A DNA stretch of 64,000 bases from Thermoanaerobaculales bacterium (GCA_035358815.1 DAOPQC010000012.1:1-64000), one strand, 5' to 3'; positions 9,928 to 18,891 are shown, counted from the stretch's first letter. Made by a program: numbers and translations. Notes: generated by a model from the sequence alone, not told the origin.

Positions 9928-10197
9928 ATGTGCAGGAGAATCAAGGTTGCCCTGGTCATCGGCGCCGCGCTCGGAGGTGCGGCGGCGGCCGCTTCGATCG
10001 CGGCCATCGCCGGCGAGGCGGAGGGGCCGTGCTGCTTCACCAACCCGCGGTACACGGGCGTGTGCCGGGTGACGCCGGCCGAGGATGAGAGCTGCGACAG
10101 CATCCTCGCCTACCTGAACAACCCGAGCAGCAGCGGCAAGGCCTACTGCGGGGGCACGATCACCCGCGGCGGCTGGCAGCAGGTCTCGTGCGACTAG
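9928..10197 (+). CDS. Small exported six-cysteine protein, unknown function
   Basis: 89-aa protein with a signal peptide (basic MCRRIK, then an Ala/Gly/Ile-rich core to about residue 28). The mature part of about 58 residues holds six Cys (CC, then four single Cys), enough for three disulfides in the periplasm or outside the cell, plus a conserved-looking core ILAYLNNPSSSGKAYCGG. The strong ribosome site GAGGAGG supports the ATG at 9928. I do not recognise the family. It stands alone between the hydrolase operon and the SYLF genes, with a separate promoter downstream. Confidence 0.72.
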   Translation: MCRRIKVALVIGAALGGAAAAASIAAIAGEAEGPCCFTNPRYTGVCRVTPAEDESCDSILAYLNNPSSSGKAYCGGTITRGGWQQVSCD

Positions 10198-10234
10198 AGG
10201 TCGGGCATTCTCCCAGCCCGCTGGGCCGCCTCGT

Positions 10235-10263
10235 TTGCGGGATCGCAGGGCCGCGGGTATCAT
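10235..10263 (+). promoter_or_regulatory. Sigma70-type promoter for the first SYLF gene
   Basis: TTGCGG (-35) and TATCAT (-10) are separated by exactly 17 bases, and the -10 lies 38 bases upstream of the SYLF start codon. Confidence 0.5.
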
Positions 10264-10301
10264 CCGACGAGAAGGCAGTCCGAGCCGAGGAGGTGCCTGC
10301 G

Positions 10302-10898
10302 ATGAAGATCATTCCCTGGCGGATCCTGTTCACGGCCACCGCAGTCCTCTGCGTCCTTTTGCCGGCGCTGTCCCGCCCCGTGCTGGCGGACGACGAGGTC
10401 CCGAAGTGGAAGTCGCTGGAGCGCGATGCCAAGCGGGCGAAGATCGACGAGGAAGCGCAGCAGACGCTCGACAACCTGTTCACCAAGAGCATCAAGGCCG
10501 AGACCCTCTACGAGAAGGCCTACGGATGGGCGGTGTTCGACAACTTGAAGCTGGCGCTGATCTTCACCGGCGGCGGCGGCAACGGTGTCGCGGTGGACAA
10601 GGAGACCGGCGACCGCACCTACATGAAGATGGGGACTGCGGGCATCGGGCTCGGCCTGGGCGGCCAGAAGTACCAGGTCGTCTTCCTGTTCCAGGACAAG
10701 GGGACCTTCGTCAACTTCGTCGAGAACGGCTGGCAGGCCGACGCCACTGTCACAGCAGCGGCCGGGACCGAGGGGGTCAACCCGTCGACCGGCTTTGTCA
10801 ATGGCCTCGCGATGTTCAAGATCACCGACACCGGCCTGATGGCGGCGGCCGACATCGCCGGCACCAAGTACTGGAAGAACAAGAAGCTCAACCCTTGA
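10302..10898 (+). CDS. SYLF (YSC84-like) exported lipid-binding protein
   Basis: 198-aa exported protein. Signal peptide residues 1-28 (hydrophobic core TATAVLCVLLPAL, cut near VLADD). The mature part matches the SYLF/YSC84 pattern: KAYGWAVFDNLKLAL, then a glycine run GGGGNGVAVDKETG, YMKMGTAGIGLGLGG and the end ADIAGTKYWKNKKLN. SYLF domains bind phosphoinositides in eukaryotes; in bacteria they are exported proteins of unclear, probably membrane-lipid, function. ATG 10302 sits after GAGGAGGTGCCTGCG. A tandem paralogue follows at 11026. Confidence 0.78.
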   Translation: MKIIPWRILFTATAVLCVLLPALSRPVLADDEVPKWKSLERDAKRAKIDEEAQQTLDNLFTKSIKAETLYEKAYGWAVFDNLKLALIFTGGGGNGVAVDKETGDRTYMKMGTAGIGLGLGGQKYQVVFLFQDKGTFVNFVENGWQADATVTAAAGTEGVNPSTGFVNGLAMFKITDTGLMAAADIAGTKYWKNKKLNP

Positions 10899-11025
10899 GA
10901 TCCGAGTGACACCGGGTGGCATTGAGGGCGCTCGAATCGGGACGCCGGTGGGGCGAGCGGGAAGTTCCCATCCTCCCCGGGAGTTCCCCGCCTCGAAGGT
11001 CGAAACCGCGAAGCGGAGGTGAACG

Positions 11026-11607
11026 ATGAAGAACGTGACGCGCAGATTCACAGTGGTCCTGGCTGCCATCGGCTTGATCGGGAGCGCCACGCTCCTGCGG
11101 GCCGAGGAGAAGAACTGGGAAGAGCTCGACCAGGCCTCCAAGCGGGCCAAGATCGACGAGACGGCCGACAAGACGAAGGACGACGTCCTGGCGGGCAGCA
11201 ACAAGGCCAACGACCTCTACGGCAAGGCCTACGGCTGGGCCGCCTTCGACAACCTCAAGATCGCCTTCGGCTTTTCGGGCGGTGGCGGCAACGGCGTCGC
11301 GGTGAACAAGAAGACCGGCCAGCGCACCTACATGAAGATGGGGACCGCCGGCGTCGGCCTCGGCCTCGGCGCCAAGGGTTACCAGGTGCTGTTCCTGTTC
11401 CAGGACGAGCAGACCTTCAACAGCTTCGTCGAGAAGGGCTGGCAGGCCGATGCCTCGGCGAGCGCCCAGGCCGGGGGAGAGGGCGTCGGCGCCCAGACCG
11501 GCTTTGTGAACGGCATCGCCGTCTACCAGATCTCCGACAAGGGCCTGATGGCGGCGGCGGACGTCGCGGGCACCAAGTACTGGAAGAACGACAAGCTGAA
11601 TGAGTGA
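11026..11607 (+). CDS. SYLF (YSC84-like) exported protein, tandem paralogue
   Basis: 193-aa paralogue of the preceding gene: same layout of signal peptide (to about residue 26), charged alpha-helical stretch, then KAYGWAAFDNLKIAFGF, GGGGNGVAVNKKTG, YMKMGTAGVGLGLG and ADVAGTKYWKN. The high identity over the mature part shows a recent tandem duplication. Ribosome site GCGGAGGTGAACG precedes ATG 11026. The 127-base gap and the TTCG-loop terminator downstream make the two genes a likely bicistronic unit. Function presumably membrane-associated and periplasmic, as inferred for the family. Confidence 0.78.
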   Translation: MKNVTRRFTVVLAAIGLIGSATLLRAEEKNWEELDQASKRAKIDETADKTKDDVLAGSNKANDLYGKAYGWAAFDNLKIAFGFSGGGGNGVAVNKKTGQRTYMKMGTAGVGLGLGAKGYQVLFLFQDEQTFNSFVEKGWQADASASAQAGGEGVGAQTGFVNGIAVYQISDKGLMAAADVAGTKYWKNDKLNE

Positions 11608-11644
11608 TCGCCGACGGGCCCGGCCGTTCACCAGCGATCCTGAC

Positions 11645-11668
11645 GCGGGGGCTTCGGCCCCCGCTTTT
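11645..11668 (+). terminator. Rho-independent terminator, TTCG tetraloop
   Basis: An 8-bp stem (GCGGGGGC / GCCCCCGC) is capped by the stable loop TTCG and followed by TTTT. It closes the SYLF pair. Confidence 0.85.
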
Positions 11669-11723
11669 CGGGTCCGCCGCCAATCGCGGCGGCCGCGAAG
11701 CGGCTGCACGGCGGAGATGCGCC

Positions 11724-12983
11724 ATGACTGATGTCGCTCGCGGTGGCGACCGGCGAGCGGTGGTGTCGTGGGCGCTCTACGACTGGGCGAACTCCGCTTT
11801 CGCGACCGTCATGCTGGCGGGCTTCTTCCCGATCTTCTTCCGAGAGGTCTGGAGCGCCGGGCAGGGGAGCGCGGACATCACCTTCCGGCTCGGCCTCGCC
11901 AACTCGATCGCGAGCCTGGTGATCGTCGCTCTCGGCCCGGTCCTGGGCGCGATCGCCGACCGCGGCGGCCGGCGTAAGCGATTCCTGCTGGCGTTCCTGG
12001 CGCTCGGCGTGACGGCGACCGGGGCGCTGACCTGGGTGGCGATGGGGCGGTGGGAGATCGCGCTGGTGCTGTTCGTGCTCTCGACGGTCGGTTTCCTGGG
12101 CGCGAATGTGTTCTACGACGCCCTCATCGTCTCGGTCACCAGCGAGGACCGCTACGACGTGGTGTCGGCGCTCGGCTACGCCCTCGGCTACCTCGGCGGT
12201 GGCCTGCTCTTCGCCGGATGCGTCGCGATGACGCTGTGGCCGGCGCGGTTCGGCCTGGCCGGCGTGGATCAGGCGGTGCGGCTGTCCTTCCTGCTCACCG
12301 CCGTGTGGTGGGCGGTGTTCTCGATCCCGCTGTTCCTGTCCGTCAGGGAGGCCGGTGCCGTGACCCGATCCGGCCTGGGGAGTGCGATTCGCGGCGGGAT
12401 CTCCCAGCTGGCAGCGACCTTTCGCGAGGTCCGCCGGCTGAGGACGGTGGCCCTCTTCCTGCTCGCCTACTGGCTCTACATCGACGGCGTCGACACCATC
12501 GTCCGGATGGCGGTGGACTACGGCATGGCGCTGGGGTTCGGCCGCAGCGGGCTCATCCTCGCGCTGCTGATCACCCAGTTCGTCGGCTTCCCGGCGGCGA
12601 TCGCCTTCGGCCGGATCGGCGCCCGGCTCGGCGCCAAGAACGGCATCCTGATCGGCATCGGGGTCTACGTCGCGGTCACGGTGTGGGCGTACTTCATGGA
12701 CTCGACCTGGGAGTTTTACGCCCTCGCGATCACCATCGGGCTCGTCCAGGGCGGCGTCCAGGCGCTGTCGCGATCGTTCTTCGCGCGGCTGATCCCCGTC
12801 GACAAGGCGGCCGAGTTCTTCGGCTTCTACAACATGCTCGGCAAGTTCGCGGCGGTGGTCGGGCCGGTGCTGATGGGCTGGGTCGGTGTGCTCACGGGCA
12901 ACCCGCGGGCCGGCATCCTGTCGATCGTGGTGCTGTTCCTGGCGGGCGGTGGGCTGCTGCTGCTCGTCAGGCGCCAGTCCTGA
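11724..12983 (+). CDS. MFS transporter, UMF1 (Atg22-like) family
   Basis: 419-aa inner-membrane permease with about 12 hydrophobic segments. The N-terminus VSWALYDWANSAFATVMLAGFFPIFF is shown here only in part as its hallmark ALYDWANSAF, followed by LGPVLGAIADRGGRRKR (MFS loop 2-3 motif). VSALGYALGYLGGGLL is also typical of the UMF1/Atg22 branch, some members of which export amino acids or unknown metabolites. ATG 11724 was chosen over upstream in-frame codons because the family starts close to the ALYDW motif. The stop codon lies inside the left arm of a long hairpin shared with the convergent neighbour. Confidence 0.85.
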   Translation: MTDVARGGDRRAVVSWALYDWANSAFATVMLAGFFPIFFREVWSAGQGSADITFRLGLANSIASLVIVALGPVLGAIADRGGRRKRFLLAFLALGVTATGALTWVAMGRWEIALVLFVLSTVGFLGANVFYDALIVSVTSEDRYDVVSALGYALGYLGGGLLFAGCVAMTLWPARFGLAGVDQAVRLSFLLTAVWWAVFSIPLFLSVREAGAVTRSGLGSAIRGGISQLAATFREVRRLRTVALFLLAYWLYIDGVDTIVRMAVDYGMALGFGRSGLILALLITQFVGFPAAIAFGRIGARLGAKNGILIGIGVYVAVTVWAYFMDSTWEFYALAITIGLVQGGVQALSRSFFARLIPVDKAAEFFGFYNMLGKFAAVVGPVLMGWVGVLTGNPRAGILSIVVLFLAGGGLLLLVRRQS

Positions 12984-13060
12984 TTTCCAGGTTCGGAATC
13001 CACCGAGACGCCCGCCCTTCGGGTGTGCATCGGCGCGGATTCCGAGCCCGGGAATCAGGA
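12978..13060. repeat. Long 24-bp-arm hairpin between convergent genes
   Basis: The arms 12978-13001 and 13037-13060 pair over 24 positions with one mismatch and two G-U wobbles, around a 35-base spacer. The left arm contains the MFS stop codon and the right arm ends 21 bases before the stop of the AsmA-like gene. It probably acts as a two-way transcription barrier or 3' end stabiliser; neither side has a T-tract. Confidence 0.8.
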
Positions 13061-13080
13061 TCAGAGAATGACAACAAGGG

Positions 13081-14988
13081 TCAGTCAGAGCCCGTCGGCT
13101 GCTCGTCGAACCACTGCCGGGGCTTGGCCAGATGGATCGAGCTCTTGCCGCCGTCGAGGCCGATGCCGGCCGCCATCCCCTTGTACTTCACGTAGATCCG
13201 ACCGTCCGCCCTCTTCCCGACGAGGTGCAGCCAACCGAGCATCTGCAGTGACTGGCCGGTGATGTCGGCGTCATTCAGCGCCGTCCTCGCGCCGTCCATG
13301 TCGAGCTCCAGGGAGCCGTCGACGTTTTCGATCTCGGGCAGCAGCGACATCCACTTGGGCGGCTTCGAGAACTCGTTGATGATGGCGACGATCGGCCGAG
13401 TGTCGCGCAGCTTCATCGCCACGGCTCCAGTTGCCGCGATCGGCCGCCCGAAGGTCACGTTTCCATTCGTGAGCTTCAGCGAGCACCACCAGGAACCGCC
13501 CTTTCGCTCCTGTCCGTCATCCCGCTGTGCGTCGTCGATGGTGATCGTCGTTTCCGCGACCTCGAAGACGCGGCCCGGGAGGTCGCCCCGGGTCAGGGTG
13601 GCGTGGACCCCGAGGTCGGCGCGCATCGGGATCCCGCGAGCGCTTACCCGGAGCTGCCGGGACTCGAGGTCGAGCTGCCCGCTCGCCTGTCGGTCGGCGT
13701 CGACCGAGAGCCGGCCGCTCAACGTGCCCGTACCCGACGCGAGGCCGAATCCCCATTGCGGCGGCAGCAGCCGGCCGATGACGGAGATGTCCCTGATCTG
13801 GGCCGACGGCAGCTCGATCTCGGCGAAGGTCGCCTTTTTCCACTGCGCCAGTGACTGCCCGTCCCACAGTGCGTGCAAGCGGAGGCTGGGGCCCTCGATC
13901 CCGACCGCCTCATCGGCCGAGCTGAGGAACTGCGGCGAAACGACGTCGATGGTCAGCTCGGTCACCGGCTGGTTGTCTCCCGAGCGGGTCGTGCCGGCGA
14001 GCTTCGCCGAACCGGCCGCGGTCAGGCCGAGCACGCCGACGCGGAAGCTGTCGTAGTCAAAGGTGTACGCGCTGTCTGGCTGGAGCACCCCGTCCCTGAG
14101 GCGCAAGGTGATGTCGAGCCGGCCGGTGCCCGAGATTGGCAGGCCCGGCACCAGCTCGATCGGGACCGACGCCTTGCTGCGGATGTTGCCGGCGATCGCG
14201 AAGCTCCCAGAGGCCCCGGCGAGGATCTGCGGGAGCTTGGCCCCTTTGGCGGGAAAGGACCGAAAGCGCGAGCTGACGTCGAGGTTGAGGTCGTCACTGG
14301 CCAGCTCAGAGTCGATGGTGAGCTGCCCGTTCGTCAGCCGGAGATTGCCGCGCCGGACCTCGATCGTGTCGCGCAGGCGATAGGTCATGGCCCCGGAGAC
14401 GACCCCGTCGCCGGCGAGCCGCATCCGGCCGGCCGCAACCCGGACGGGACCGTCGACGTCGATGCCGCCGAGGTGGATGACCCATGGCTTCTTGAGCTTC
14501 TTCTTGCGGGGGTAGAGGTCCTCGGGCTTGGGGTCGGGCGGGTTGCTGAAACCGGGGATCTCGGGGAAGTGCTCGCTGCCCCGGATCTCCTTCGGCACTC
14601 CCTCGGCGCCCTCCTTGACGGGCGGGTCGAGCCGGCGGCGCAGCCGGAAGTCGATGCCGGAGGCCTCTGCCGAGCCGAGGTGGACGCGCTTCAGCGCGAG
14701 CCTCACGAGGCTGATGCGGGCGTGCACGTCGTCGGCCGCCAGGTACCACTGGATCCTGCGGCTCTGGCCGCGGATCGTGAGCTGCTCGACGGTCACGACG
14801 CCGGGGAACCAGCTGCGCGCGGCCTTCCACTCGATCCGCATCTTCTCGGGCTTCTTGCTGATCAGGCGGGTGAGGGTGTCGCCTTTCAGCAAGAAGTGTG
14901 CGGTGACGACGTAGACGAGCTCGAGCGCGACACACGCGATCGCGATCCCGACCAGCCACCGTCGCAGACGCTGCTTGGGGAATCTCAT
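13081..14988 (-). CDS. AsmA-like/DUF748-type envelope protein
   Basis: 635-aa protein with one N-terminal membrane segment (LVGIAIACVALELVYVVTAHF) and a long periplasmic part made of short beta-strands, as in AsmA/TamB-like proteins that form hydrophobic grooves moving phospholipid between membranes. Recurring layers such as VTVEQLTIRG, GGIDVDGPVRVAAG, LRLTNGQLTID and GTGTLSGRLSVDAD match the repeating groove architecture. A basic, Pro-rich patch near 170-185 (DLYPRKKKLKKP) is unusual. ATG 14988 is preferred over the GTG six bases upstream because AAGGAG has proper spacing only to the ATG. Assignment rests on fold style, not on a sharp motif. Confidence 0.65.
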   Translation of the reverse strand: MRFPKQRLRRWLVGIAIACVALELVYVVTAHFLLKGDTLTRLISKKPEKMRIEWKAARSWFPGVVTVEQLTIRGQSRRIQWYLAADDVHARISLVRLALKRVHLGSAEASGIDFRLRRRLDPPVKEGAEGVPKEIRGSEHFPEIPGFSNPPDPKPEDLYPRKKKLKKPWVIHLGGIDVDGPVRVAAGRMRLAGDGVVSGAMTYRLRDTIEVRRGNLRLTNGQLTIDSELASDDLNLDVSSRFRSFPAKGAKLPQILAGASGSFAIAGNIRSKASVPIELVPGLPISGTGRLDITLRLRDGVLQPDSAYTFDYDSFRVGVLGLTAAGSAKLAGTTRSGDNQPVTELTIDVVSPQFLSSADEAVGIEGPSLRLHALWDGQSLAQWKKATFAEIELPSAQIRDISVIGRLLPPQWGFGLASGTGTLSGRLSVDADRQASGQLDLESRQLRVSARGIPMRADLGVHATLTRGDLPGRVFEVAETTITIDDAQRDDGQERKGGSWWCSLKLTNGNVTFGRPIAATGAVAMKLRDTRPIVAIINEFSKPPKWMSLLPEIENVDGSLELDMDGARTALNDADITGQSLQMLGWLHLVGKRADGRIYVKYKGMAAGIGLDGGKSSIHLAKPRQWFDEQPTGSD

Positions 14989-15129
14989 TCCCACTCCTTC
15001 CGTGCGTCACGACCACCCACTCATGCCGTGTTGGTAGGCACGATAGAGCCACCGGTTCGACCGTGCCACTCCGCAGAAGTACGGACCCGTCGTGCGCTGG
15101 TGCCACGGCGTGCGGAACGCAGGGAGGCA

Positions 15130-15158
15130 TTGATCGTGCCTCGTGACCTCGATACGAT
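15130..15158 (+). promoter_or_regulatory. Sigma70-type promoter for the AI-2E-family permease
   Basis: TTGATC and TACGAT are separated by exactly 17 bases; the -10 ends 33 bases before the start codon at 15191. Confidence 0.55.
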
Positions 15159-15190
15159 GACGGCGCTCCACCGAAGGGAGGGCCGGGCAC

Positions 15191-16321
15191 ATGGGCCTCG
15201 CGCTCAGTGAACGACAGCACCGCACGATCGCGGCCGCGCTGACGATCCTGGCGGGTGTGGTGATCGTTGTGACGGTGGCTGGACTGTTCTGGCTGGTTGG
15301 CGCCTTCTTCGGCCGCTTCTCGAACGTCTTCCTGCCGCTCGCCGTCGCCGGGGTGGCGGCGCTCGTCTGCCAGCCCTACTTCGAGTGGCTGCGCGACCGG
15401 CTCCGGCTCGGCCGGGTGCTGGCCCTGGTGGCCGTGTTCCTGTCCGCGGTGATCCCGCTGGTGGCATTCTTCTGGTTCTTCGGATCCCTGCTGATCGGAC
15501 AGCTAGGCGAGCTCGTCGCCAAGCTGCCGGAGTGGTGGCAGTCGGCCACGGCGTGGGTCCAGGAGCACGCGCCGCGGGTGGTGACCTTCGTCGAGAGCAA
15601 CCGGTACCTGAAGGGCCTGCGGTCCGGGCTCGAGGGCCAGGAGGGGACCCTCGTCCAGGGCCTCGAGGTGGTCGGCCGCGGCGCGCTGAGCGCCGGTGTC
15701 AGCGTGGTGTCGTTCGTGATTTCACTTTTCGGCTGGTTCGTGACCCCGGTCTACTTCGCGTTCTTCCTGCTGGCGGACGCCCCCGGCAAGGTGGAGATCC
15801 AGCGCTTCCTGCCCTTCCTCAAGGAAGAGACCCGCAACGACGTCGCCTACCTGTGCAACCAGTTCGTGGAGATCGTCGTCGCCTTCTTCCGGGGCCAGCT
15901 CATCGTGGCCTTCCTGCAGGGCGTGCTGTACGCCATCGGTTTCACCGTGGTCGGGTTGAAGTACGGGTTCATCATCGGGATGGTGCTCGGCTTCCTGAAC
16001 ATCATCCCTTACCTCGGCAGCATCATCGGGCTCGCCACCGCACTTCCCCTCGCCTTCCTCCAGCCCGGCGGCGGACTGATGAGGGTCGTGCTGGTGATCG
16101 TGGTGTTCGCCGCCGTCCAGACGGTCGAGGCCTATCTCCTGACGCCGCGGATCATGGGCAATCGCACCGGCCTCCACCCGATGGTGATCATCGTGGCGAT
16201 CTTTTTCTGGGGCTCGGCGCTCGGGGGCATCACGGGGATGATCCTGGCGATCCCGCTGACCGCGTTCCTGGTGGTGTTCTGGCGCTTGGCCCGCGAGAAG
16301 TACGTGAAGGAGCTGGTGTAG
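15191..16321 (+). CDS. AI-2E family transporter (PerM/YdiK-type permease)
   Basis: 376-aa inner-membrane protein with about eight hydrophobic segments in the AI-2E exporter arrangement: two N-terminal helices, a soluble amphipathic stretch (residues about 100-165), then GYLxxI-type C-terminal helices with LGFLNIIPYLGSIIGL, LLTPRIMGNRTGLHPMVIII-like region and GITGMILAIPLTAFL. Both the NIIPYxGSxIG and P-x-IMGxxxGLHP signatures are diagnostic. Family members export diverse small molecules or act as Na+/H+ antiporters; the substrate here is unknown. It has its own promoter and a GGGAGGGCC ribosome site. Confidence 0.85.
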   Translation: MGLALSERQHRTIAAALTILAGVVIVVTVAGLFWLVGAFFGRFSNVFLPLAVAGVAALVCQPYFEWLRDRLRLGRVLALVAVFLSAVIPLVAFFWFFGSLLIGQLGELVAKLPEWWQSATAWVQEHAPRVVTFVESNRYLKGLRSGLEGQEGTLVQGLEVVGRGALSAGVSVVSFVISLFGWFVTPVYFAFFLLADAPGKVEIQRFLPFLKEETRNDVAYLCNQFVEIVVAFFRGQLIVAFLQGVLYAIGFTVVGLKYGFIIGMVLGFLNIIPYLGSIIGLATALPLAFLQPGGGLMRVVLVIVVFAAVQTVEAYLLTPRIMGNRTGLHPMVIIVAIFFWGSALGGITGMILAIPLTAFLVVFWRLAREKYVKELV

Positions 16322-16445
16322 GAGAGCGGAGACGGCGAGTGCGGGCGGTAGCGCCTGCACGGCGCCACCTTCCGTCGGCACCGTCGGCCGACGGAAGGAC
16401 GACGAGCCGGCCGACAGGCCGGCCGCAAACCGAAAGGGGGAGCTC

Positions 16446-18746
16446 ATGAGTCGTCCAGCATTGGCAGCACTCGCGATCGCGTTGGCGGCCTGTCTCCCGG
16501 TGGCCGCACAGGACAGCGGCTGGCCGGTCGAGATCGTGGCCGGCGACTACGCGGTCACCCTCTACCAGCCCCAGGTGGACAGCTTCACCGAGGACCTGAT
16601 CGAGGGCCGGGCCGCAGCGGCGGTCCGCAAGGGCGGCGGCGAGCCGATCTTCGGTGCGGTCTGGCTGGTCGCCAGAATCGCCACCGACCGCGACACCCGC
16701 AACGTCGACATCCTCACGGTCGAGGTGCCCGCCGTGCGCTTCCCGGAGGCGACCGAGGACGAGCAGCGGGCGCTCGCCGACCTCCTCGAGCAGGAGCTCC
16801 CGACCTGGGACGTCAACCTCTCGCTCGACAGCCTGCTGGCGAGCCTCGGGGTCCTCGAGGGCCGCATTCCCGAGCCCGACCTCAGGAACGACCCGCCGCG
16901 GATCATCATCGCGAACGAGCCGTCGCTGCTGGTGCTCATCGACGGCGAAGCGAGGCTCGAGACCGTGGAGGGCTCGCAGCTCCAGCGAGTGGTCAACACG
17001 CCGTTCCTGGTCGTTCACGACCCCACGAGCCGCGCCTACTACCTGAGCGCCGACGAGGGTTGGTTCTCGGCGCGCTCCCTGCCGGGCCCGTGGCGGCCCG
17101 ACTCGAGCCCGCCGGCTGAGGTGGTCGCGCTGACGCCGCCGCCATCCGAGCCGTCCGCCGCCGGTGCGGTCTCGGCGAAGGACTCGCGGACGCCTCAGAT
17201 CGTGGTCTCCACCGTGCCCGCAGAGCTGATCTTCATCGACGGGCCGCCGGCCATGGCGCCGATCGAGGACACCGATCTGCTGTATGTCTCGAACACCGAC
17301 TCCGACGTGGTGTTCGACATCGCGGCGCAGCGTTACTACGTCCTCCTGTCGGGCCGCTGGTACGCCGCCGGCTCGCTGTCGGCGGCGGAGTGGAGCTTCG
17401 TGCCGCCCGACCAGCTCCCCGAGACCTTCGCCCTGATACCAGTGGACTCCGAGAACGGTCACGTGCTGGCGAACGTGGCCGGGACCGAGCAGGCTCGCGA
17501 GGCTGCCCTCGATGCGGCGGTCCCGCAGACGGCAGCGGTCAGGATGGACGCCACGACGAGCGTGGAGTACGACGGCAAGCCCCGGTTCGAGAGGATCCCT
17601 GGAACCAGCCTGAGGTACGCCGTCAACACCCAGTCCCAGGTCATCAAGCACCTCCGCTGGTACTACTGCTGTGACGAGGGCGTGTGGTACGTGGCCGGGG
17701 CGCCGACCGGGCCATGGCGGGTCTGCACCGACGTCCCCGACGAGATCTACCGCATTCCGGCGTCCAATCCGAACCACAACGTGACCTATGTCTTCGTCTA
17801 CGACATGACGCCGGACGTGGTGTACGTCGGTTACACGCCGGGCTACGTGGGGAGCTACCTCTACCGCGGCTGCCTGATGTACGGAACCGGCTGGTACTAC
17901 GATCCGTGGTGGGGCGCCTACTACGTCCCGCGGCCCTGGACCTGGGGCTTCCACGTCCGTTACAGCCCGTGGTGGGGCTGGAGCTTCGGCTACAGCTACT
18001 TCACCGGTCCGTTCCACCTGACCATCGGGTCGTTCGGCCCGTGGGGCTGGTGGGGCCCCGGCTGGTACCGGCCGTACCCGTGGTGGGCCCACGGGTACGG
18101 GTATCGCCCCGGGTACCACCACGGTCACGGCCACGGCCATTGGCAGGGGGGCTCACCGCCGCCCCCCGCGCCGCCGCGGCCGCCCGCGAGCGCCACGCGG
18201 CCCGGGCCCGAGATGGTGCCGACCAACAACATCTATGCCCGTCCGGCCAACGCCCCGAGGATCGCGACCACGCGGGACCGGATGGCCCTCAAGCAGCCGA
18301 CGATCGCCCAGGATCGCCCGAACAACGTGCTGACCGATCGCAGTGGCAACGTCTACCGGCGGAACGAGGACGGCACTTGGGATCGCCGCGACCCTGGCGG
18401 GTGGTCGTCGACCGTCGATGTCCCCGAGGCCGCGACGAGGCCGACCAGCGGGGCTCGGGCCACCCGCCCCGCCTCGCCGGCCCCGCCTTCGGCCGGGGCA
18501 CCGGCTCGACCGTCGGCCGGGACACGCGCCCCCGCGTCGTCGACGCGGGCCAGGCCCAGCGCGGGCGCGCAGCCGCAGCCGTCGGCGAAGCCGCAGCGGC
18601 CGAGCTACACCCGTCCGTCGACCGGGGCGTCGATCCAGAAGGACTACACCGCGCGCCAGCAGGGAACGGCGCGGGGGCAGGACTCGACCCGATCGAAAGC
18701 CAAGCCGGCGGCGAAGCCGCGCGCGGGAGACAAGAAGCCGGGGTAG
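16446..18746 (+). CDS. Exported Tyr/Trp-rich protein with Ala/Pro/Ser tail
   Basis: 766-aa exported protein, signal peptide residues 1-22 ending AAQ. Residues about 25-430 contain three similar modules built around LxxIDGxxxLxxVxxTxLxxVxNT and a Trp-x-Ala/Gly-GxLxGPW element, suggesting internal repeats. Residues about 450-580 are extremely rich in Tyr, Trp, Gly and His (DPWWGAYYVPRPWTWGFHVR segment and neighbours), then a Pro/Ala/Ser/Arg-rich low-complexity tail. Similar proteins are often annotated as carbohydrate-binding family V/XII, which I cannot confirm. Probably a cell-surface or periplasmic structural protein. ATG 16446 follows AAGGGGGAGCTC. A palindrome at 18892 lies between it and the convergent gene. 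Confidence 0.7.
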   Translation: MSRPALAALAIALAACLPVAAQDSGWPVEIVAGDYAVTLYQPQVDSFTEDLIEGRAAAAVRKGGGEPIFGAVWLVARIATDRDTRNVDILTVEVPAVRFPEATEDEQRALADLLEQELPTWDVNLSLDSLLASLGVLEGRIPEPDLRNDPPRIIIANEPSLLVLIDGEARLETVEGSQLQRVVNTPFLVVHDPTSRAYYLSADEGWFSARSLPGPWRPDSSPPAEVVALTPPPSEPSAAGAVSAKDSRTPQIVVSTVPAELIFIDGPPAMAPIEDTDLLYVSNTDSDVVFDIAAQRYYVLLSGRWYAAGSLSAAEWSFVPPDQLPETFALIPVDSENGHVLANVAGTEQAREAALDAAVPQTAAVRMDATTSVEYDGKPRFERIPGTSLRYAVNTQSQVIKHLRWYYCCDEGVWYVAGAPTGPWRVCTDVPDEIYRIPASNPNHNVTYVFVYDMTPDVVYVGYTPGYVGSYLYRGCLMYGTGWYYDPWWGAYYVPRPWTWGFHVRYSPWWGWSFGYSYFTGPFHLTIGSFGPWGWWGPGWYRPYPWWAHGYGYRPGYHHGHGHGHWQGGSPPPPAPPRPPASATRPGPEMVPTNNIYARPANAPRIATTRDRMALKQPTIAQDRPNNVLTDRSGNVYRRNEDGTWDRRDPGGWSSTVDVPEAATRPTSGARATRPASPAPPSAGAPARPSAGTRAPASSTRARPSAGAQPQPSAKPQRPSYTRPSTGASIQKDYTARQQGTARGQDSTRSKAKPAAKPRAGDKKPG

Positions 18747-18766
18747 CTCGCCCTGCCGGACGTTTC

Positions 18767-18890
18767 GCTCAGGACGACGAGAGGCCCTTCGACTCCCGGC
18801 CCTGTCCTGCGGACTTCGCCGAGGCGAGCGCCTTCGGGTCGCCGCTCCTGACGGAGGGGACCCCTGGTCGCCGTTTCGCGGCTCCTCGGG
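18767..18890. repeat. Dispersed intergenic repeat fragment (CCCTTCGACTC type)
   Basis: The stretch has the phrase GCTCAGGACGACGAGAGG, CCCTTCGACTCCCGG and closing GCTCCTCGGGATGACG, a kind of short interspersed repeat common in environmental bacterial genomes. A related fragment (CCCTTCGACTCGCGG...GCTCAGGGCAGGCTG) sits inside the hexamer repeat at 31642-31683. No coding potential. Confidence 0.45.
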
Positions 18891-18891
18891 A

